From an uncultured Parabacteroides sp. (GTDB lineage Bacteria; Bacteroidota; Bacteroidia; Bacteroidales; Tannerellaceae), in the NCBI GenBank assembly GCA_937894065.1, contig CALCST010000017.1:1-64000 (forward strand): a DNA stretch of 64,000 bases, read 5' to 3'. Below are positions 15,366 to 24,179 of the stretch, piece after piece; the stretch's first letter is position 1; each line of letters begins with the position of its first letter. The position numbers and the translations under genes are program-made. The notes under the pieces were generated by a model, which saw only the letters and a list, made by a program, of their open reading frames with translations, was not told the origin of the DNA and made no database searches.

Positions 15366-18074
15366 TTAGAACTCCTGACCAATGATGAAGTGGAAGTTAC
15401 TTCCGCTTCGTTCTGTTGTAGTTCCATAGTTAGGAGCGTCGAAACCATAAGCCCAGTCGATACCCATCAAACCAATCATTGGAAGGAAGATACGGACACC
15501 AACTCCGGCAGAACGTTTCAAGTTAAATGGATTGAATTCCTTTATTGATTTCCAAGCATTACCTGCTTCAACAAACACAAGTCCATAGATTGTTGAAGAT
15601 GGTTCAAGGATAAACGGATAACGAAGTTCCATTGACAAACGTGAATATGCATAACCATAAGAACTATATCCACCATTACCTGCGATACTACCGTTTTCAT
15701 AACCACGCAAACCAATTGTCTCAGTAGCGTATGTTGTTGAATAACCTGTCATACCATCACCACCCATATAGAATGTTTCAAACGGTGAACGCTTATTTTT
15801 GTCATACGAACCAAGGAAACCATATTCAACACGAGTCATCAACACCGGAGTTCTCTTAACTGTCATAGGTGCCAAAGGTGAGAATATCTTAGCCTTGAAC
15901 TTCCATTTGTAATATTCAATCAATTTGAACTTGTCCGGATCTTGATCGTCCATTGCTCCATAGTCCTTACCATCCCATAATGAATAAGGAGGCGTTGCAG
16001 CTACTGACAATGAGAACTGAGAACCACGACGAGTGTATAACGGATTATCAATAGAGTTACGTTGGAACAACAACTCAAGGTTTACATTATGACAAGTACC
16101 GTTGTTTACAAGGAAGTAAGCCCAATCCTTCATCATATAAACCTGATAGTTCAAAGTAGCCATAAACTGGAAATAGTCATCCGGCCAGTTCAAACGCTTA
16201 CCATAACCGGCTGCCAAACCGAACATCATAATTGACTTGTCAGGGTCAAGCGCCAACTCATAGCTTCCATTATCGTAATAACCTCCATAACCATAGCCTG
16301 GATAATAACTACCATAACCATAGCCATAACCACCATAACCATAGCCACCATAACCATAGTAAGGATAGTAACTTCCATAATAGTTATTGTAATTACTCAA
16401 ATAGTTTGTACTGATATCTGTCTGTTTAGAGAAATAAGCACTTACAGACAATGTATTCGGACGTTTTCCTCCAAACCATGGATCCATGAATGAAATACTG
16501 TACGCCTGATAATATCTACCGTTAGTCTGACCGGACAAAGTCAATGTCTGACCTTCACCCTGAGGAATTATACCCTTATAAGACTTAGGATTGAAGAAGT
16601 TCTTCATTGAGAAGTTTGTAAACTTCAAACTCAACTTACCGATCACACCAGTCTGTCCCCAACCGGCAGAGAACTCAATCTGGTCGTTTGCTTTTGACAC
16701 AAGATTGTATTCAATATCTACAGTTCCGTTTTCAGGATCTGGAATAGGACGAGGATTCATATTTTCCGGGTCGAAGTGTCCCATCTGTGCCAATTCACGA
16801 ATTGAACGGACCAAATCTTCACGGCTAAACAACATACCTGGTTTAGTACGCAACTCACGGCGAACAATATCTTCATACAAACGGTCATTACCGTTAATGA
16901 TGATACGGTTGATTGTAGCCTGCGGACCTTCAGTCATACGGATTTCCAAAGCGATAGAGTCATTCTCAACCTCAACTTCAACCGGGTCTGCTGTAAAGAA
17001 CAAATAACCGTCGTTAAGGTAAACATTCGACATCGCATCCTCATCAGTAGTCAAACGTTCCTCAAGTTTCTTCTGGTTGTAAACGTCGCCGGCTTTCATA
17101 CCGAGAACAGCAGCCAGATAGTCTGTAGAATATTTAGTGTTACCTACAAATCGTATATCTTTCAAGAAATACTGCAGACCTTCATCAACCTTCAAATAAA
17201 TATCAACCTTCTTATCATTATAGTTAACTACACTGTCAGCCAAAAGCACAGCATCACGATAACCATGTTCGTTATATTTTGAAATAAGGTTCTTCTTATC
17301 GTTTTCGTATTCCTCAGTAGTAAACTTCTTCGTACTGAACATTTCAAGAATACTTGATTTCCAGTCGTTGAACAAGCTGAACTTTTCATTAGTTTTCTTC
17401 ATCGCCTTCTTCAAATCGCGAGCTGTCAGCGCGTTGTTTCCTTCAAAGTAGATACGATGAATCTTAGTTTTCTCATGTTTATCAATATGAATATCCAGAA
17501 TTACCTCATCTTCATTTGAAAGGTCATCTTTCTGAACAATATTAACGTCAACATTCTTGAATCCTTTACCATCAAAGAACTTCTGGATAACCGTTTTTGC
17601 ACGATCCACAAGGTTTGGAGTAATCTGGAATCCCTTTTTCAATCCAAGCTTAAGTTCCAAATCCTCACGTTCACCCTTTTTGATTCCGTAATAGTTCACT
17701 TGTGAAATACGCGGACGCTGCTTCAAATCGATCTGAATCCATATTGAATCGTTCTCGATTTTTGTCGCTAAAATCTTAACGTCAGAGAACAGTCCATGTT
17801 TCCAAAAGCGTTTTACTGCCGTTGTAATTTCGTCGCCCGGCACAGTAATCTCATCACCAACTGACAAGCCGGAAAAACCAATTAATACAAAATCATCATA
17901 ATTCTTTATACCCGACACTTTTATATCCGCAATCTTATATTTTTGCGGCGTGAGCGAGTATGAAATCACCGGCAATTCTGCCGGCTGCTCAACCTTGGTA
18001 GTGTCATTCTCCTGAGAAAATACTCCGAGAGTTATTCCCAGAAAGAAAAACATCATCACTAGTTTTTTGTACAT
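15366..18074 (-). CDS. bamA: Outer-membrane protein assembly factor BamA
   Basis: 902 aa, signal peptide ending GVFSQ (about 21). N-terminal POTRA repeats are visible (for example YKIADIKVSGIKNYDDFVLI and INRIIINGNDRLYEDIVRRE), followed by a barrel domain ending in a C-terminal strand with aromatic residue (SNFHFIIGQEF). BamA inserts beta-barrel proteins in the outer membrane. The protein is longer than proteobacterial BamA, partly because of a Tyr/Gly tract encoded at about 16265-16395 in a likely surface loop. It is the last gene of the DUF6242-DUF6089-uppS-bamA run, 57 bp after uppS; OmpH/Skp genes, often next to bamA in related genomes, are absent here because a terminator and the GH123 gene follow. 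Confidence 0.95.
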   Translation of the reverse strand: MYKKLVMMFFFLGITLGVFSQENDTTKVEQPAELPVISYSLTPQKYKIADIKVSGIKNYDDFVLIGFSGLSVGDEITVPGDEITTAVKRFWKHGLFSDVKILATKIENDSIWIQIDLKQRPRISQVNYYGIKKGEREDLELKLGLKKGFQITPNLVDRAKTVIQKFFDGKGFKNVDVNIVQKDDLSNEDEVILDIHIDKHEKTKIHRIYFEGNNALTARDLKKAMKKTNEKFSLFNDWKSSILEMFSTKKFTTEEYENDKKNLISKYNEHGYRDAVLLADSVVNYNDKKVDIYLKVDEGLQYFLKDIRFVGNTKYSTDYLAAVLGMKAGDVYNQKKLEERLTTDEDAMSNVYLNDGYLFFTADPVEVEVENDSIALEIRMTEGPQATINRIIINGNDRLYEDIVRRELRTKPGMLFSREDLVRSIRELAQMGHFDPENMNPRPIPDPENGTVDIEYNLVSKANDQIEFSAGWGQTGVIGKLSLKFTNFSMKNFFNPKSYKGIIPQGEGQTLTLSGQTNGRYYQAYSISFMDPWFGGKRPNTLSVSAYFSKQTDISTNYLSNYNNYYGSYYPYYGYGGYGYGGYGYGYGSYYPGYGYGGYYDNGSYELALDPDKSIMMFGLAAGYGKRLNWPDDYFQFMATLNYQVYMMKDWAYFLVNNGTCHNVNLELLFQRNSIDNPLYTRRGSQFSLSVAATPPYSLWDGKDYGAMDDQDPDKFKLIEYYKWKFKAKIFSPLAPMTVKRTPVLMTRVEYGFLGSYDKNKRSPFETFYMGGDGMTGYSTTYATETIGLRGYENGSIAGNGGYSSYGYAYSRLSMELRYPFILEPSSTIYGLVFVEAGNAWKSIKEFNPFNLKRSAGVGVRIFLPMIGLMGIDWAYGFDAPNYGTTTERSGSNFHFIIGQEF

Positions 18075-18131
18075 AATTAATAACAGCTATTATTTTTTTA
18101 TTCTTATTCTCTTGCTTGTTCAAATATCGGA

Positions 18132-18887
18132 CTATTTATTACAGTCGCAAACCTGCTCGCTGGTTTTACCAAAACGCCTTTCTCTCTGCTGATAATAGAG
18201 AATTGCCTTATAGAATTCTTCATCTCTGAAATCAGGCCAGTAAACAGGTGTAAAATAAAATTCAGTATACGAAAGCTGCCAAAGAAGAAAATTACTAAGT
18301 CTTTGTTCACCTCCCGTACGAATCAGCAAGTCCGGATCCGGAAAATCTTTTGTTGTCAAATGATTTCCTATCCATTCCTCGTTTATATCTTCAGGTTTAA
18401 TCTTACCTTCAGCTGCTTCTGCCACAGCTTGTCTCATTGCTGATATTATCTCCCAACGTGAAGAATAACTCAAGGCAAGTATAACAGTAGTTCCTGTGTT
18501 AACTGAAGTTTCCTCAATACATTCCATCAAAGTTCTGTAAGCATCTTCAGGTAATCTGGTCAAATCACCTATAGCCGACAGACGTACATTGTTCTTCATC
18601 AAGTCCGGTGTTTCATGCTTAATCGCAGTAACCATCAAACTCATCAAAGCTACAACTTCCTCTTCCGGACGATTCCAGTTTTCCGTCGAGAATGTGTACA
18701 TGGTGAGATACTTCACACCAAGAGAATTTGCCGCCTCAACAACACGGCGAACAGAAACAACACCCTCTTGATGTCCCATATAACGTTCCATGCCTTTCGA
18801 CTTTGCCCAACGTCCGTTTCCATCCATTATTATCGCCACATGCTGTGGGATAAGGGACTTATTTATTTGGTCTTTAACAGAATGCAT
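18132..18887 (-). CDS. uppS: Isoprenyl transferase (undecaprenyl diphosphate synthase)
   Basis: 251 aa. HVAIIMDGNGRWAKSKGMER holds the catalytic Asp and Arg residues of cis-prenyltransferases; TMYTFSTENWNRP, LSYSSRWEI and PDLLIRTGGEQRLSNFLLWQ (substrate-binding) follow. It condenses isopentenyl diphosphate to the C55 carrier needed for peptidoglycan, capsule and O-antigen. Located just upstream of bamA, an arrangement common in Bacteroidales. Its leader consists almost entirely of an A-family repeat. Confidence 0.96.
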   Translation of the reverse strand: MHSVKDQINKSLIPQHVAIIMDGNGRWAKSKGMERYMGHQEGVVSVRRVVEAANSLGVKYLTMYTFSTENWNRPEEEVVALMSLMVTAIKHETPDLMKNNVRLSAIGDLTRLPEDAYRTLMECIEETSVNTGTTVILALSYSSRWEIISAMRQAVAEAAEGKIKPEDINEEWIGNHLTTKDFPDPDLLIRTGGEQRLSNFLLWQLSYTEFYFTPVYWPDFRDEEFYKAILYYQQRERRFGKTSEQVCDCNK

Positions 18888-18895
18888 ATTTTTTT

Positions 18896-19017
18896 AGTTT
18901 TTGAGTTTGTAAGTTTTTGAGTTGACAAGTTGACAAGTTGACGAGTTGACAAGGTTATTAGTATATGATCTTCTTAACTACTTGACTTCTTGACTACTTG
19001 ACTCCTCAACTCCTCCC
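18896..19017. repeat. Composite A-family repeat (A-rich leader words plus both arm types)
   Basis: From left: AGTTTTTGAGTTTGTAAG words, then GTTGACAAG repeated four times (GAGTTGACAAGTTGACAAG and on), the phrase TTATTAGTATATG, and a series of CTTGACTA / CTTGACT / CTCAACTCC words up to the DUF6089 stop codon. It covers the whole uppS-DUF6089 gap and is one of three copies with the ATTAGTATAT linker (also 28136-28250 and 37158-37245). Confidence 0.7.
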
Positions 19018-19743
19018 TTACATATACTTTATATTATTACAAGTCTTACACTTCGGACCGAAACTCCACGTAAGCGTAACGACAAACAACGAATACCAAT
19101 CTTTATTCTTCAACAGACTGCCTGATATTTCATACGGATCATCCATTATAGAATTATCCGCTCCTGTAACATCAACACGGTCACTGAATACTTTCCTGAA
19201 CGACAACTCGCAGCCTAAATTAAGGCGGCTTGCCAACTTATATTTTACACCTACACCTAATGGTATATTAAACGCTGCCATAGTTTCACCACCCAAACCA
19301 AGTGTGAGTCCCATTCCCGCAAATATATACGGCGAGAATCTCTGCGCATTCATATAAGCGTAACGGTCGCTGTATGGCATAAAGTTGAATTCCATCTGTC
19401 CTCCAAAATCTACCAGGCTACGTTTGAACGAAGCCTGAGCATTTCCAGGGAAAACATTCTCCAATCCTTCCGTTGAACCGGAAACTTGCGCCCATGTAAG
19501 GTTCGTCTTTACTGCCCAACGTAGATTCGGAGTGTAACGGAACACTGCTCCCAATGCCGGATTCAGCCCTTTGAAGAATGAATTCTTATTCATATCACCC
19601 ATATAATATGACCCTCCTGCCATTCCTCCTATCTCAAACAAATAATCTTCTTCCTCGTCATTCTGTGAATATGATGGAAGTGAGACAAAAGCAAACAGCA
19701 ACAGAAAAATTGTCAGACGGCAATATGTATTCAATCTTCTCAA
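19018..19743 (-). CDS. DUF6089-family outer-membrane beta-barrel protein
   Basis: 241 aa with signal peptide ending PSYSQ. FEIGGMAGGSYYMGDMNKNS, LRWAVKTNLTWAQVSG and SPYIFAGMGLTLG are typical of the small DUF6089 outer-membrane barrels of Bacteroidota, a group to which I believe the type IX secretion protein PorG also belongs; that link is from memory. No other T9SS gene is in this window. The protein ends LTWSFGPKCKTCNN, an unusual two-Cys tail after the last strand. It sits between the DUF6242 lipoprotein and uppS, suggesting an envelope role. Confidence 0.75.
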   Translation of the reverse strand: MRRLNTYCRLTIFLLLFAFVSLPSYSQNDEEEDYLFEIGGMAGGSYYMGDMNKNSFFKGLNPALGAVFRYTPNLRWAVKTNLTWAQVSGSTEGLENVFPGNAQASFKRSLVDFGGQMEFNFMPYSDRYAYMNAQRFSPYIFAGMGLTLGLGGETMAAFNIPLGVGVKYKLASRLNLGCELSFRKVFSDRVDVTGADNSIMDDPYEISGSLLKNKDWYSLFVVTLTWSFGPKCKTCNNIKYM

Positions 19744-19763
19744 GTGCTATTGTTTTTTATTTC

Positions 19764-21131
19764 TTATTTTCTTAAGAATCCCAAACGATTCACTCGTCCA
19801 CGCCAATGCTCATTGATTTCAGAGCCTGTTGCAGACTGTTTTCCACCAATTATATTAAGTGCATTATCATTGTCAACAATCATTGACGCAAATCCACGCG
19901 CTGTATAATTCTTTGGCAAAACAACCAAAGTATCAACATAAGCCCATGTAACTCCATTGTCAATAGAATGATAAATATCTTTTAATGCCTTTCCAGCTTC
20001 ATCGATTCCGCCCACAAGATAATACTTGTCATCATAATATGCCAAAGAAGCACCTTCTCGTTTTGAAAAATATGAAGATTTTATATCTGTAAGCATTGCC
20101 CAAGTCAAAGCATCGGTAGTTGACCATGCAGAATTCACCAAAGCATTTTTCGATGTACGTCCTCCAGCAATAAGCAAACGATCGCGGAACATAACTTCAT
20201 GTGAATCTTTGGCAAAACCACTCAACGGGAAATCATCAGGCATTTCTGCTCCATAGCTCCAAACTCCGTCCTTATCCATTCTTCCGAATTTGATAACGCC
20301 ATTATCGTCAACAACTGCAGAAAGAGCCGTCGGCTGGTTTACATTTTCATTCAATGCTCCCATAACCGCCTTGATTTTAGGAGTACCTTCCATCAATGTC
20401 CAGTTTGCAGCATCAGTCGAAACATACAGCGAACCATCACTAGCAGGAACATATAGCGAACCATTAAATGAAGTCATCTGGTCCAACTTAAGTCCACTAG
20501 CAGGCAAACCACTAAGAACTTGCTGGCTCCATGACTTAGGAGCAGACATTTCTGCTGTATACATCTCATAAGCCTGTTTCCCCTGAGGCAAAGTATACAT
20601 TATATACTTATCTGTGTTTCCGCTAAATTCATTTGTTATTACATTCACGTCCGTCATTGTATAAGGCAATACATTTGACGAATAAAGGTTCCAAGGCAAA
20701 GAATCCGGAACCTGAGTATGAATATTTACCCAAGCATCATATTTACGAACAGAACCGGAATAGTCTGAAAGAAGAATTTTTACCGGTTTTGAAAAATCTA
20801 TTGAATCACTTTCAGAGTAATCAATCGTATCACCTGATGCCTCCTGATAAACCCTGACACTTGTCACAGCAGAACCGTAAGTCAACTTACACAAAGCCTT
20901 TTCCATAACTGTTCCTACAGGCATGGAATCGAGGTTATGAACCTCATTCGCAAGTTGGTCTATAGTAAACTTAAGTGAATCAAGTCCGTCGATTGAATCA
21001 TTTGTCAATGAAAATGTCAACAACTGCGCATTCTTTGTCCCCTCATAATAATACTCGCTCGACGAACCGAGGCAAGAAGTCATCACCGCCATAAAGCAGC
21101 CGCTTATCAACAGGATAAATTTTTGTTTCAT
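19764..21131 (-). CDS. DUF6242-like lipoprotein with kelch/propeller-type repeats
   Basis: 455 aa. MKQKFILLISGCFMAVMTSC gives a lipobox with Cys20. An N-terminal domain (about 30-145, with SVRVYQEASGDTIDY) precedes repeated strands of propeller type: GSLYVSTDAANWTLMEG, RLLIAGGRTSKNALVNSAWS, KYYLVGGIDEAGKALKDIYH and ALNIIGGKQSATGSEINEHW. These look like kelch/BNR-type blades. The family is common in Bacteroidales and uncharacterised. It is the first gene of the run leading to bamA; 20 bp separate it from the DUF6089 gene. Confidence 0.75.
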   Translation of the reverse strand: MKQKFILLISGCFMAVMTSCLGSSSEYYYEGTKNAQLLTFSLTNDSIDGLDSLKFTIDQLANEVHNLDSMPVGTVMEKALCKLTYGSAVTSVRVYQEASGDTIDYSESDSIDFSKPVKILLSDYSGSVRKYDAWVNIHTQVPDSLPWNLYSSNVLPYTMTDVNVITNEFSGNTDKYIMYTLPQGKQAYEMYTAEMSAPKSWSQQVLSGLPASGLKLDQMTSFNGSLYVPASDGSLYVSTDAANWTLMEGTPKIKAVMGALNENVNQPTALSAVVDDNGVIKFGRMDKDGVWSYGAEMPDDFPLSGFAKDSHEVMFRDRLLIAGGRTSKNALVNSAWSTTDALTWAMLTDIKSSYFSKREGASLAYYDDKYYLVGGIDEAGKALKDIYHSIDNGVTWAYVDTLVVLPKNYTARGFASMIVDNDNALNIIGGKQSATGSEINEHWRGRVNRLGFLRK

Positions 21132-21211
21132 CAGTATCTTTGTTATTGTTTTTTAGCCTAACAACTTTTACTCCTTGAAATACATAAATGTTGTATGCTT
21201 CGATTATTTAA

Positions 21212-21415
21212 TCTTGTCAACTTGTCCTTGAAGCCTTGTCAACTTTTAAGTTAAGCATCTTGCGAAACTTACAGATAACAAGTTGACAAGAAGACAAGTT
21301 GACAAGATTGTTGGATAATAATTAGTGAAATTACAGGTATTCTGACCTTGTCAACTTGTATCTGAAGCCTTGTTAACTTTTAAGTTGAGCAACTTGCGAA
21401 ACTTAAATTATTTAT
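21212..21415. repeat. Long A-family repeat, two nested copies
   Basis: The order is CTTGTCAACTTGTCC ... GCCTTGTCAACTTTTAAG, then TCTTGCGAAACTTA, then AACAAGTTGACAAGAAGACA, a 45-bp linker with GAAATTACAGGTATTCTG, and again CTTGTCAACTTG ... CCTTGTTAACTTTTAAG with ACTTGCGAAACTTAAATTAT. The same linker and tail recur at 58519-58728. It occupies most of the gap between the DUF6242 gene and ribD (21132-21511); CAAAAGTA at 21426-21433 is a possible minus-strand -7 box for the DUF6242 operon. Confidence 0.75.
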
Positions 21416-21511
21416 CTTCAAGCTACAAAAGTATAACTTTTTTTCCTTTAATGCTTAAAATGAAGAATATTTATAGATTTTTCATACGTAACGGAAATAT
21501 TGGACAAACAA

Positions 21512-22492
21512 TCAAAAAATCTGCGGAGCAGCAACCCCTTCGCCAAGTTCTACATTTGCAGTCTCAATCCATGCTTCGTCCCACATTGACAAGTCAATAA
21601 ACTGCGAAAGCAAATTCGAACCGCCCTCTACAAGCAAAGAATGAAGCTTGCGCCTCATCATCTCATCCAATATCTGTTGAATCACATTTCCCGAGAAATC
21701 AATATTAATATATGTAAGGTTTTCTCTGTTATAAGCCTTCTTTTCCGTAAAAACAAGAGTTTCTACGCTTCCATCCATAAGATGAAAATCCTGAGGTATT
21801 CTTAAGTTGCGGTCAAGCACCATTCTGACAGGATTTTTCCCACTCCATTTCCTTACATTCAGAGATGGATTATCAAGCAATGCCGTATTGGTTCCGACAA
21901 GTATTGCTGCCGATTCAGCCCTCATTTTATGAACTCTCACCTGCGACTCCGGTGTTGAAAAAACAACAGGTTTTTCTTTTGCCGATTCTCTTATCTTGTC
22001 TATAAACCCGTCTTTACTCTGAGCCCATTTCAAACGAATATATGGGCGATGTTTTTCCTGCACTGTCATGAACACTTTGTTCAATTCCCGTGCTTCTTTC
22101 TCCAACACACCTGTCACCACCTCTATTCCCGCCTCGCGAAGCATTCGTATACCTCTGCCGGAAACAGCAGGAAAAGGATCAAGACAAGCCACCACAACAC
22201 GCGGTATTCCTTTTCGGATAATAAGTTCAGAGCAAGGAGGAGTCTTTCCATAATGTGAACATGGTTCAAGGCTGACATATATAGTGGATTTACTCAACAA
22301 TTCTTCATTTTTAACCGAGGCTATGGCGTTCACCTCAGCATGTGCCTCGCCGCAACGGCGATGATATCCTTCGCCTATTACCTTTCCATCGCATACCACA
22401 ACGGCACCAACCATCGGATTCGGTTCCGTATGTCCTGCTCCGGAAGTTGCAAGCTCAAGGCAGCGGCGCATATATTTTTCTTCAATATTCAT
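21512..22492 (-). CDS. ribD: Bifunctional riboflavin deaminase-reductase RibD
   Basis: 326 aa from the ATG at 22492, which starts MNIEEKYMRRCLELA as in RibD proteins; an upstream in-frame extension (MLNSIFLTF) lacks family resemblance. Deaminase domain: CGEAHAEVNAI (His and Glu of the zinc site) and SLEPCSHYGKTPPCSELII (zinc cysteines). Reductase domain from about 145: IRLKWAQSKDGFID, ILVGTNTALLDNPSLNVR and LLVEGGSNLLSQFID. It converts the pyrimidine from GTP cyclohydrolase II in two steps of flavin synthesis. Stands alone. Confidence 0.95.
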   Translation of the reverse strand: MNIEEKYMRRCLELATSGAGHTEPNPMVGAVVVCDGKVIGEGYHRRCGEAHAEVNAIASVKNEELLSKSTIYVSLEPCSHYGKTPPCSELIIRKGIPRVVVACLDPFPAVSGRGIRMLREAGIEVVTGVLEKEARELNKVFMTVQEKHRPYIRLKWAQSKDGFIDKIRESAKEKPVVFSTPESQVRVHKMRAESAAILVGTNTALLDNPSLNVRKWSGKNPVRMVLDRNLRIPQDFHLMDGSVETLVFTEKKAYNRENLTYINIDFSGNVIQQILDEMMRRKLHSLLVEGGSNLLSQFIDLSMWDEAWIETANVELGEGVAAPQIF

Positions 22493-22542
22493 CTTTCTAT
22501 TTGTTTTGAAGGCAAAAGTAAGAAAAATACTATTTAGCAATA

Positions 22543-22862
22543 GTAGTTTCCGGAAAAAGCTGCCTATGTTTCTGGGAAAAGTTGCTTACCTTTCCTAAAA
22601 AACATCGGAAGCTTTTTTCCAAAACATAGGAAGTTTCAAAACACAAGTTTCAACATTTCTATATATTTCTGATTTACAAAGAAATCCTGTGATACTAAAA
22701 CACTCTTTAACACCTTCGTTTTTTCACTTGAATTTTTCTCATTCTTCCACATAAATCCTTTATCGTAAAATCACGGATCATAGAAGATCGGAATATTTGT
22801 TAATTATAGTTATCAAATCACATCATCTCTCTGTTTATTAAACAGATAGCAAAATTGTGAAA
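22543..22862. repeat. Dispersed repeat module B, copy 2
   Basis: AAAAAACATCGGAAGC and CCAAAACATAGGAAGTTTC resemble the ACATGGGAAG words at 2928-3040, and CAAATCACATCATC with TTGTGAAAC at 22813-22862 matches AATCACATGATT / AATTGTGAAAC at 36745-36795. It lies upstream of ribD and contains no convincing gene. Confidence 0.5.
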
Positions 22863-22904
22863 CTTTTCTCCATAAACTTCCTGTATATAGATTAAGATAA
22901 TAAA

Positions 22905-23045
22905 TGAAGCTGAAACAATATCTGAAATTGAGACAAAAATACATACGGAAGTATTTCCAAATATATATAGAAGTAATTCAGAATATATATAGATATACGT
23001 AGAAATATATATAGATGTATTTCACGGCAGGTCCGTACTTGTAAT
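22905..23045. repeat. Dispersed repeat module C, copy 2 (overlaps the prmC 3' end)
   Basis: Opens with AAATACATACGGAAGTATTT, continues with several ATATATAGA(A)GT/ATATATAGATA units, and ends ATGTATTTCACGGC then AGGTCCGTAC. The same AATACAT...ATGTATTT frame and GGTCCGTA end occur in copy 1. The right end supplies the last codons of prmC. Confidence 0.55.
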
Positions 23046-23885
23046 TCGACTAGCCCTCACCATCCTGTCCTTGCCAAAGAAATCTTTTCGTAGCTCTATA
23101 TTGCGAAAACCAAGCGAAGAAAGCATATCGACGGTTTCACGACCGAATTGCGAATTAATCTCAAAGAAAAGAGAGCCACCGGGTTTGAGCAATTTAGTTG
23201 CACGATGGGCAATGGTACAATAAAACAGCAACGGGTCACTATCGCTTACAAACAAAGCGAGATGTGGCTCGTGTTCCAGAACATGTTCTTCCATTTCTGC
23301 CTTTTCCTTTTCCATAATATACGGCGGATTGCTTACGATGCAATCTAATGACGATGGCAATTGTGAATCTGGATTCAATATATCGGCAAGGATGAAATCA
23401 ATCTTTACATTATTAATATCAGCATTGAAAGAAGCGACGGAAAGCGCTGCTGCGGAAACATCTACAGCCGAAACTTCTGAATTGGGGAGCATTCGCGCTA
23501 TGCTTATAGCAATGCAACCGCTTCCGGTTCCTATATCCATTATGCGGAAAGACTGTGCAGAGTTATATTCAGATACAATCCAGTCCACAAGCTCTGCCGT
23601 TTCTGGTCGTGGAATAAGGACGTCCGGAGTGACACGGAAAGTAGCTCCGCAAAATTCAGCTTCGCCAAGGATGTATTGAACAGGTTCACCGGACGAAAGG
23701 CGGTCGGCAATGGAGAAAAGTTCTGCACGTTGGTTGTCAGGAAGAATCTCACGTTCGTTCATCAACAACTGATATGGCTGCATATCCAGCTTCTTTTCGA
23801 GAACCAGATTTGTTATGGCACGTACTTCTTCAGAATCATATCTGACCGAGAGAGCTTTCCTGAAATATTGTTTTACTGTTTGCAT
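23022..23885 (-). CDS. prmC: Peptide chain release factor N(5)-glutamine methyltransferase
   Basis: 287 aa. FRVTPDVLIPRPETAELVDW, IMDIGTGSGCIAISIA (SAM-binding motif I) and the catalytic CIVSNPPYI are diagnostic of PrmC/HemK, which methylates Gln in the GGQ loop of release factors. The N-terminal helical domain is present. The last residues (ITSTDLP) are encoded by repeat module C, so the natural C-terminus seems to have been altered by the repeat. Promoter just upstream at 23906-23936. Confidence 0.95.
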   Translation of the reverse strand: MQTVKQYFRKALSVRYDSEEVRAITNLVLEKKLDMQPYQLLMNEREILPDNQRAELFSIADRLSSGEPVQYILGEAEFCGATFRVTPDVLIPRPETAELVDWIVSEYNSAQSFRIMDIGTGSGCIAISIARMLPNSEVSAVDVSAAALSVASFNADINNVKIDFILADILNPDSQLPSSLDCIVSNPPYIMEKEKAEMEEHVLEHEPHLALFVSDSDPLLFYCTIAHRATKLLKPGGSLFFEINSQFGRETVDMLSSLGFRNIELRKDFFGKDRMVRASRITSTDLP

Positions 23886-23905
23886 AATTTTCGGATAAGG
23901 AAATG

Positions 23906-23936
23906 CAAAAGTATCGGAATTGAGAGTATATGCAAA
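23906..23936 (-). promoter_or_regulatory. Promoter of prmC
   Basis: Minus strand: TTTG (23936-23933), 19 bp, TACTTTTG (23913-23906), 20 bp before the ATG. The remaining gap up to 24179 holds only a fragment of A-family tail (TTTAGCAACTTGCGAAAAT, 24118-24136). Confidence 0.65.
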
Positions 23937-24179
23937 ATAATCTGTAATAAAACTGATTAAAAGAGATGTTGTATCGTTTTTTAATAGGGCCTATGTATTT
24001 CAGCTGTGGGTTTTGCTAAACTCAAACGGGTAACTTTAAAAAGTTACAGATTGAAACAATATAAATAAGGTAGTCCATATTAACATTTTAAACACTGATG
24101 CACCTGTATACTTTACAGTTTAGCAACTTGCGAAAATTAAATATATTTTCTATAATTGCAGAAAATATCAAGTTAGCAA

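Noticed and set aside
16265..16395. Tandem repeat as a mobile or intergenic element
   Set aside because: The tract stays in frame within bamA and encodes a Gly/Tyr loop, so it is coding.
18896..19017. CRISPR array
   Set aside because: The repeated words are 7-16 bp, of variable spacing, with no unique spacers of constant length and no cas genes in the window.
19018..19743. Type IX secretion locus
   Set aside because: Only a DUF6089 barrel is present; no other Por/Spr genes and no proteins with T9SS C-terminal signals were seen.
21512..22540. Longer start for RibD
   Set aside because: The added 16 residues run into the leader and its CAAAAGTA -7-like box; the inner ATG gives the normal N-terminus.
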